Below, in pieces: positions 56,454 to 61,974 of a DNA stretch of 64,000 bases (positions are counted from its first letter, which is position 1; each line of letters opens with the position of its first letter). The notes under the pieces were generated by a model that saw only the letters and a program-made list of their open reading frames with translations, had not been told where the DNA came from and ran no database searches. The position numbers were made by a program, and so were the translations under genes. The stretch covers positions 124,001 to 188,000 of the forward strand of contig NZ_SOAY01000012.1 in assembly GCF_004364165.1 (NCBI RefSeq). Reading direction: 5' to 3'. The stretch comes from Maribacter spongiicola (lineage in GTDB: Bacteria > Bacteroidota > Bacteroidia > Flavobacteriales > Flavobacteriaceae).

Positions 56454-56495
56454 GTTATGGTGACGAAGATTTCATTGAAAAATCTAACTCAAAAT

Positions 56496-56785
56496 ACCCA
56501 CCCCTAGCCCCTCCCAAGAGGGGAACAGCTTCTGACTTAAAACAAACTTTTTAGATAAAACAGACGAAGCAACTCTTATAAAAACACAACTCCCCAACCA
56601 CCAACAAACCCGCAACCAAAAATGCAATTCTCCCCTCTTGGGAGGGGAACAGCTTCTGACTTAAAACAAACTTGTTAAATAAAGTAGACGAAGTAACTCT
56701 CATAAAAACGCAACTCCCCAACAACCAATAAACCTACAACCAAAAACGACAACCTCCCCTCTTGGGAGGGGATTAAGGGGTGGGT
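56496..56785. repeat. Chimeric TIR elements 7/8
   Basis: Two copies joined at the palindrome CCCCTCTTGGGAGGGG (56632-56647). The sequence passes straight from the right palindrome of one copy into the AACAGCTTCTGAC of the next left end, losing a right end, a 42-nt spacer and most of a left end. Confidence 0.88.
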
Positions 56786-56827
56786 GCTACGATGCTGAAG
56801 ATTTAATTAACCAACCTAACATAAAAT

Positions 56828-56993
56828 ACCCACCCCTAGCCCCTCCAAGGAGGGGAACAGACCGTGACAGTGATTAGGCTTTTTAGATACATAAAAAGAA
56901 ATAATTGTTGTAGAAACAGAAGCTCACAACCACCAATAAAACCGCAAAAAAAAACGAAAATCTCCCCTCTTGGGAGGGGATTAAGGGGTGGGT
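56828..56993. repeat. TIR element 9 (last copy)
   Basis: 166 bp with a different interior (AACAGACCGTGACAGTG, as in isolated element A). It is followed by GCTAGGATGCTGAAGAT, the normal spacer start, which then runs into unrelated DNA. Confidence 0.88.
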
Positions 56994-57250
56994 GCTAGGA
57001 TGCTGAAGATGGTGCTATGGTGCACTAACTTCAACTACAAACGCAGCTCGTTATATTCTATTTACACCACTTTAATTTTTCTGACAGTTTTACGGAAACC
57101 CGTAAGAAAATGTAACGTAAACTTCTTTATATTGCAGTACCAAGCAAAGTATACTCCCCCTAGACACTTTGGTAGAAAAATTTTATAAAATAGCTAAAAT
57201 CACTAGTAACTATATTATTTAATATAAACACTAGTTTCTTTATACAAATG
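56994..57250. other. Right flank of the array up to the cassette
   Basis: After the spacer remnant lies an AT-rich stretch with a small hairpin (TTACGG/CCGTAA, about 57090). A segment at 57117-57168 resembles 53108-53156 after the isolated copies (both with AAACTTCT, TTGC, GTA, ACTCCCC, ACACTTT). A CACTAGT direct repeat lies near 57200. No gene is supported here. Confidence 0.5.
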
Positions 57251-58662
57251 TTGTGCTTAATTAGAAAAAACGTAAATGACAAAAATAGAGCTTCTAAAAA
57301 AAGAATTTCCCGATTTAAATTTCGAGTCAAAAGAACACGAATTTTTCTATGCCGAAGATGATATTAGAAAAGAGGATAGAATACATATTTCTGGTTTTAA
57401 AGGAAATTCGGAATTCCAAATAGTTGTTAAACCTGACCACGAAATAGATTCAGTTTCAGAAATTTTAAAAGAAAATATTTTTGTTTTTCCTGACTTTTTA
57501 GCAATTCGTTACAACAACACAATTGAGGTATTACTAACTTCAATTTCATACAGAACTTCATTTAGAAACATAGAGGTTGATGATGAAGTTAATAAAACTG
57601 TAGTTTTCAATGTTGGTATGAATTACCATAGAAACAACTTAAATATTCTCTTAGAAATTGGACAGGATAATTTATTGCCTAAATTCCTTCAGTTTGTGCG
57701 TGGTGCTTTCCGATATTCAAGAAGAAAACCCACTATTTTAAAAATAGAAGGTTATAAAAAAGAAAGTCCTGATGGTATTGTAAATGATATCCGAAATGTC
57801 ATAAACTCTGTTTTATTCGATATAGAATATAATTATGACATCGCTCTTGAAACTGTAAATATTGACGGACTTTTAAGAAGATTTATTAGACGTAGAAAGA
57901 AAAAGGCTGAATTACCAAATGAAAAATTTGATTTGGTCTACAAAAAGTATATTCCTGAATTAATTCAATACTTTCATATTGCTGAAAAAGTTGATTTCTT
58001 ACCATTTAAATTTATATGTTATTATCACATTATTGAATACTTTTCAGATAAAAGTGCTTATGACTTAGTATCTAAAGAAGTTAAAAAAATATTATTAAAA
58101 CCTGATTTCCATTTAAAAACTGACAAATACGTTACTTCTGCTATTAATCTTTTCAAAAAGGAAAACGACAGACATACTAATGACAAAGTGAAAATTGAAA
58201 GAGTATTAAAGCAATATATTAAAAGAGAAGAACTAAAAGAATCAATTGAGGAATTGGAATTAATTGACCACTTTTCTAAATCTTTAACATTTGATTGCGT
58301 CAAACCTCTTGAATTACCAGCGATAGACTTTGAGAAAGATGGAAATTTCTTTGGTGAATTAACGAAACGTATTTATTCAACTAGATGCTCAATTGTTCAT
58401 TCTAATCCAGATTTTGACGAATCGAAAGCAGTTCCGTTTAATCCTTCTCCTAATAATATTGACAAACTAAGAATTGAAATAGAAATGATTAGTGAAATTG
58501 CTCGAACAATTATAATTGAAAGTAAAGAAAATAACTAAGCACAACAATGGCTATAAGTAATTGCTTGTACTCGCCTACTTCTGAAAATCATCGCAGATTT
58601 TCAGATTGGTGTGTACTTGCAAAGTTGAGTGCTAACCCACGCAACTACTCATAGCCGAGACG
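57251..58662 (+). mobile_element. Integron-type gene cassette (no integrase nearby)
   Basis: The left boundary is G^TTGTGC (57250/57251) and the right boundary is G^TT at 58662/58663. The 3' end carries a long dyad-symmetric attC-like site whose R'' core GCACAAC is the exact complement of GTTGTGC. That is what a circular cassette rejoined at G^TT would show. The target before insertion would read AAAT-GTT-AAAAAT. A single gene lies inside in the usual orientation, with its stop touching the attC. No integrase or attI is seen in the window. Confidence 0.72.
57276..58538 (+). CDS. Cassette gene, HEPN-like C-terminus, unknown function
   Basis: A 420-residue cytoplasmic protein. The N-terminal 200 residues are beta-rich. 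The C-terminal 200 are helical and contain RIYSTRCSIVHSNPDF near 380, an R-x4-H motif in the place expected for a HEPN-fold RNase, followed by a long final helix (DKLRIEIEMISEIARTII). HEPN proteins are frequent in toxin-antitoxin and anti-phage systems. I recognise no named family. The stop codon abuts the attC-like site. A defence role is inference. Confidence 0.72.
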   Translation: MTKIELLKKEFPDLNFESKEHEFFYAEDDIRKEDRIHISGFKGNSEFQIVVKPDHEIDSVSEILKENIFVFPDFLAIRYNNTIEVLLTSISYRTSFRNIEVDDEVNKTVVFNVGMNYHRNNLNILLEIGQDNLLPKFLQFVRGAFRYSRRKPTILKIEGYKKESPDGIVNDIRNVINSVLFDIEYNYDIALETVNIDGLLRRFIRRRKKKAELPNEKFDLVYKKYIPELIQYFHIAEKVDFLPFKFICYYHIIEYFSDKSAYDLVSKEVKKILLKPDFHLKTDKYVTSAINLFKKENDRHTNDKVKIERVLKQYIKREELKESIEELELIDHFSKSLTFDCVKPLELPAIDFEKDGNFFGELTKRIYSTRCSIVHSNPDFDESKAVPFNPSPNNIDKLRIEIEMISEIARTIIIESKENN

Positions 58663-58668
58663 TTAAAA
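58539..58668 (+). other. attC-like recombination site
   Basis: About 130 nt starting GCACAAC and ending CGTTAAA. The outer arms GGCTATAAGTAATTGC (58549-58564) and GCAACTACTCATAGCC (58641-58656) pair with two mismatches. An inner arm is GTAC with GTAC, and a terminal hairpin is CTGAAAATC/GATTTTCAG. The length and the GTTGAGTGCTAACC-type stretch recall long attC sites such as Vibrio VCRs. Confidence 0.75.
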
Positions 58669-58674
58669 ATCTAA

Positions 58675-59166
58675 ATGAAAACCACCCTCACCACACTCCT
58701 TTTCATCCTCCTACACCTCAACAGCTACGCCCAAGATAACTTCATCAAACTACCACAAGCAGCAAAAATCAACTGCCCAATGCTATTGATTGATGATACT
58801 ATTATTGCTAATAATCATATTATAGCTACAAAGGAAGATATTACCGAGGTACGTGTGCTAAAAGACAAACCCACCCGAGATGACTTTTACAATCTAAGTG
58901 AAAACGGTATTGCATTAGTGATTTTAAAGAAAAAAATAGCATCTAAAACTCAAGCTGAGCTCAATACTTTTTTCGGTTTAGATGCGAACAATAGCATTTA
59001 TGTAAATGGGTATTTAGTAGAATCCCCTAAATACAAGTTCGCAACCGAAAGTATTGTTGAAGTGGAATTGGTGACACCTACCGCCGAAAATAAATTGGAG
59101 CAAAAAGTCATCAATGTTTGGACATTGACGCAAGATGAAAGGGTAAATGGGTGTAAACAGCAATAA
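58675..59166 (+). CDS. Exported protein of unknown function
   Basis: A 163-residue protein with a signal peptide (about 1-19, ending SYAQD). The rest is a mixed alpha/beta domain; the paired strings ITEVRVLKDKP and IYVNGYLVES recall the plug-like or secretin-type TonB-linked motifs but too weakly to name. The cassette boundary lies 12 bp before its ATG, so its own promoter is probably displaced by the insertion. Confidence 0.55.
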   Translation: MKTTLTTLLFILLHLNSYAQDNFIKLPQAAKINCPMLLIDDTIIANNHIIATKEDITEVRVLKDKPTRDDFYNLSENGIALVILKKKIASKTQAELNTFFGLDANNSIYVNGYLVESPKYKFATESIVEVELVTPTAENKLEQKVINVWTLTQDERVNGCKQQ

Positions 59167-59208
59167 AATAATTAAATTTAGTTGCTATTCATCTCATCAT
59201 CAATCATC

Positions 59209-59742
59209 ATGCAAAAAACAATCACACTTATTGCCATCCTTCTATTTACAACGTGTCTTTTCGCCCAACAAGACAAATTCATTGACGATTCCATTGAGCG
59301 ATTAGAAAACTCCCGCAAATACTTGTTATTGGTTGCCGATATGATGCCGGAAGAAAAGTATGGGTATAAAGCAACAGAAGAGTCTTTGAGCTTTGCCGAA
59401 AATTTAATGCATATTGGTTTTGCGCTAGATTGGCACAGCCAATCGCTCATTGGCGACCGAGAAGCACGCGTATACCAAACGGACACCATTTTTAAACCTG
59501 CCAATAAAACTAAGGCAGAAATGATGGCACGTATAGACCAAACGTTTACCGAAGCCATTGCGCTTTTACAAGATGTTGAACCTGCAGAATTAGATATTGA
59601 ACTAGACTATTTTGGATCTAACAGAAGTAAGCGTCAAATTTATCTGCTATTAGCAGACCATATTACCCACCACAGAGCACAAATGTTGGTTTACATGCGC
59701 CTAAACGGACTTACGCCGCCACGCTACGTGTTATATCAATAG
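59209..59742 (+). CDS. Exported DinB-like protein
   Basis: A 177-residue protein with a signal peptide (MQKTITLIAILLFTTCLFAQ) and a DinB-type four-helix bundle. Likely metal His residues lie in LMHIGFALDWH and DHITHHRAQM, and the ending NGLTPPRY is typical of the family. I start at the ATG at 59209; the frame is open farther upstream. DinB-fold proteins are often thiol-dependent metal enzymes; this exported type has no known substrate. Confidence 0.8.
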   Translation: MQKTITLIAILLFTTCLFAQQDKFIDDSIERLENSRKYLLLVADMMPEEKYGYKATEESLSFAENLMHIGFALDWHSQSLIGDREARVYQTDTIFKPANKTKAEMMARIDQTFTEAIALLQDVEPAELDIELDYFGSNRSKRQIYLLLADHITHHRAQMLVYMRLNGLTPPRYVLYQ

Positions 59743-59756
59743 CAGTGTAAGAGTAA

Positions 59757-59891
59757 CTATTCTTCTTTTTTCTTATCGCCGTTCATTAGCATTAGTACAA
59801 TGCCAACAAGGGTTAAACAAACGGCTGCAAATACAGCAATCATAATAACGCCGTTGCTCCAGTTTACCAAGGGTAGATGTAATGAGGTCAT
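59757..59891 (-). CDS. Small membrane protein, 44 aa
   Basis: A minus-strand frame of 45 codons starts at 59891 and ends at 59757. It codes a short polar N-terminus (MTSLHLPLVNWSNG), one hydrophobic helix (VIMIAVFAAVCLTLVGIVLM) and a charged tail (NGDKKKEE). This is a normal single-span layout with positive residues inside. It converges with the DinB gene. Function unknown. Confidence 0.65.
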   Translation of the reverse strand: MTSLHLPLVNWSNGVIMIAVFAAVCLTLVGIVLMLMNGDKKKEE

Positions 59892-60066
59892 AGTCGGTAA
59901 TTTTAATAACACAAAAATAGAATGTAGTTGCAAGATGTTCTATGACAATTGTCAGGAAATCAAAATACTACGCAACAAATAAATTTTCATTTCATTTGAG
60001 TGCCGCCAAACATTGTAGGCTTGGTTAGGGTTCTGTATTTTTATAGTTGAAAATGGTTTTTAGAAC

Positions 60067-61305
60067 ATGGTAGATAAAATTAAGTGTCCCAATTGTGCGC
60101 ATGAGTTTGATGTTGAAGAGGCGCTATCTGGTAAAATGCAGGCGCATTTTAAAGCGGAGTATGAGCGTAAAGTAGCGGAGCAGGCAGAAAAATTCAATAA
60201 AGAACGTAGAAAGCTTGAGATTGAGGTAGAAGAATTCGAGAAGAAAAAAGAGAAAGAAAACGAGCTTTTTAAAGAGAAGCTTGCACAACGCCTTGCCAAA
60301 GAATCTGAAAAAATACAACAGCAGACCAACGAATCTTTTGAGCAAAAATTAAAGGCACTACAAGAAGAGAACGAGAAAAAGAAAGAGGAAAATAGGGCTT
60401 TACGTTCGCAAGAAATAGATCTATTGAAACGCGAGAACGAGCTTAAAGAAAAAGCTGAAGACCTAAAGCTGAACGTGCAAAAGGAATTGCTGGAGAAGCA
60501 GACCGAAATTGAAGAGAAAGCCAAGGCAAAAGAGCGCGAGTCTATGGCGATGAAAGAGAAAGAATATCAAAAGCAACTTGACGACCAAAGAAAGCTTATT
60601 GATGAAATGAAGCGTAAAGCCGAACAAGGTTCTATGCAAATGCAGGGCGAGGTGCAAGAACTCGCTTTAGAAGAACTATTACGTGCCACCTACCCTTTTG
60701 ATGATATAGATGAAGTGGGCAAGGGTGTTCGTGGTGCAGATTGCGTGCAAACGGTTATTAACTCGCTACAGCAAACCTGTGGATCTATCGTTTACGAGAG
60801 CAAGCGCACCAAGAACTTTAGCAACGATTGGATCAATAAACTAAAGCAGGATCAGATTAACTGTAAGGCAGATATTGCAGTGATCGTAACGGAGACTTTT
60901 CCGCCAGATATGGATCGCTTCGGTGAGAAAAACGGTGTGTGGATATGCGGATTCAACGAGGTAAAAAGTGTTTCTCTTGTGCTACGTGAACTTTTGCTAA
61001 AAACACAATCTATAAAATCATCGGATGAGAACAAGGGCGATAAGATGGAGCTGCTTTATTCTTATTTGACCAGTAACGAGTTTGTACAGAATATAAATAG
61101 AATTATAGAAAACTACGATTCTATGATCAAGCAGCTGAACTATGAGAAGAAAGCGGCGTTCAAAAATTTTGCGGTTCGTGAAAAACAAATTTGGGGCGTT
61201 CAAGAAAATATCAACGTACTCTTCGGTTCTATTAAAGGTATTGCGGGAAATGCGTTATCTACAAGTACCATTTTAGAATTACCTGATGCTGAGATAGACG
61301 AGTAA
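60067..61305 (+). CDS. DUF2130 domain protein with long coiled coil
   Basis: A 412-residue protein beginning with a short zinc-ribbon-like segment (KIKCPNCAHEFDVEEAL). A 180-residue coiled coil rich in Glu and Lys follows, then the DUF2130 domain (about 210-370: ELLRATYPFDDIDEVGKG, SIVYESKRTKNFSNDWINKLK, DIAVIVTETFP). The last domain looks like a PD-(D/E)XK-type nuclease fold (Asp, Glu-x-Lys). A DNA-related role is inferred from that. Confidence 0.82.
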   Translation: MVDKIKCPNCAHEFDVEEALSGKMQAHFKAEYERKVAEQAEKFNKERRKLEIEVEEFEKKKEKENELFKEKLAQRLAKESEKIQQQTNESFEQKLKALQEENEKKKEENRALRSQEIDLLKRENELKEKAEDLKLNVQKELLEKQTEIEEKAKAKERESMAMKEKEYQKQLDDQRKLIDEMKRKAEQGSMQMQGEVQELALEELLRATYPFDDIDEVGKGVRGADCVQTVINSLQQTCGSIVYESKRTKNFSNDWINKLKQDQINCKADIAVIVTETFPPDMDRFGEKNGVWICGFNEVKSVSLVLRELLLKTQSIKSSDENKGDKMELLYSYLTSNEFVQNINRIIENYDSMIKQLNYEKKAAFKNFAVREKQIWGVQENINVLFGSIKGIAGNALSTSTILELPDAEIDE

Positions 61306-61312
61306 TTAGTGA

Positions 61313-61344
61313 GATAGTTGGATAGTTGGATAGTTGGATAGTTA
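61313..61344. repeat. Four-copy 8-bp tandem repeat
   Basis: GATAGTTG is repeated four times (the last copy ends TTA), just after the DUF2130 stop. It is a simple sequence repeat that could vary in copy number; it is not in a coding frame. Confidence 0.8.
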
Positions 61345-61443
61345 AATAGTGAACTAGTTTGTTGGTTAAAATCATTTTAACGCTGCCCAAGCCCTATATT
61401 AGCACATTACAAAACATAACCTAGGTTCACTTACGCATACCAT

Positions 61444-61749
61444 ATGAATATTTTAGATTGGATACAAGATTGGTTTAAGGAGAATTGTGATGGCGATTGG
61501 GAACATGGAGAAGTTATACAAATAACCACCATAGATAATCCTGGATGGGAGGTTGAGATTGACATTTCCAATACTTCAATTGCCACAATGAACCTAGATT
61601 GGATTCTTAATGAAACTAATAAACAGGATTGGTACGGGGTTAAAATTGCGAACCAAAAATTTACCGCAGCCGGTGATCCTGGTAAGCTAAAATTCTTGCT
61701 TGGTCTTTTTAAAGAGATGATTGATAAGATAGAAAATCAGCAAGAGTAA
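61444..61749 (+). CDS. Imm53-family immunity-like protein
   Basis: A 101-residue acidic protein matching the Imm53 family: LDWIQDWFKENCDGDWEHGE, ITTIDNPGWEVEIDI and DWYGVKIANQKFTAAGDPGKL follow the family's order. Such proteins normally guard against polymorphic toxins of contact-dependent systems. No toxin gene is adjacent, so it is an orphan here, perhaps kept for protection against neighbours. Confidence 0.8.
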   Translation: MNILDWIQDWFKENCDGDWEHGEVIQITTIDNPGWEVEIDISNTSIATMNLDWILNETNKQDWYGVKIANQKFTAAGDPGKLKFLLGLFKEMIDKIENQQE

Positions 61750-61974
61750 TTCTTAGTTTTTATTTATACTACCTCGACCCCATATCAACATATAACCTAA
61801 GAAAAATTATTTCAGCTTAGAGAGTATGTAACGGTAGAATTATAGTTGTTTATTCGCTATGTTTAACGCATGGTATTGACAACTTTTTAGAGCACAAAAC
61901 CGTATATAACAATCAACTAAGGGTGAACAGCAAATTGGTTGCATTTTACCAGAGCGTTGCAAAATGCACACCGT
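61750..61974. other. Intergenic region before antiporter
   Basis: It contains TGCATTTT-N13-AAAATGCA (61940-61968), an inverted repeat ending 6 bp before the antiporter ATG, so it could be an operator or a translational hairpin. No other gene is seen. Confidence 0.45.

Larger units (their letters stand above)
54925..56993. repeat. Array of about nine TIR elements with DUF559 gene
   Basis: Copies of a 156-167-bp element follow one another. Each begins ACCCACCCCTAGCCCCTC with a palindrome ending GAGGGG, and ends CCCCTCTTGGGAGGGG then ATTAAGGGGTGGGT, so the ends are inverted repeats of about 28 bp. The interior shares CAGACGAAGTAACTC and ACTCCCCAACCACCAAC blocks. Copies lie at 54925, 55459, 55666, 55874, 56081, 56287, 56496 (fused pair) and 56828. 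Spacers are 42 nt, except the first, which is 378 nt and holds a DUF559 endonuclease gene. Confidence 0.92.

Noticed and set aside
54925-56993. CRISPR array (regular repeats with equal spacers)
   Set aside because: Repeats are about 165 bp and have inverted ends, and the 42-nt spacers are near-copies of each other rather than unique. No cas genes are present.
55500-57188. Several small reading frames containing PPLTPPKRGT or PPSPKRGE
   Set aside because: They are translations of the repeat ends in various frames, not conserved genes.
61313-61344. Phase-variable promoter from the 8-bp tandem repeat
   Set aside because: The repeat lies just after a stop codon, roughly 100 bp before the Imm53 start, with no promoter element recognisable around it, so regulation cannot be argued.
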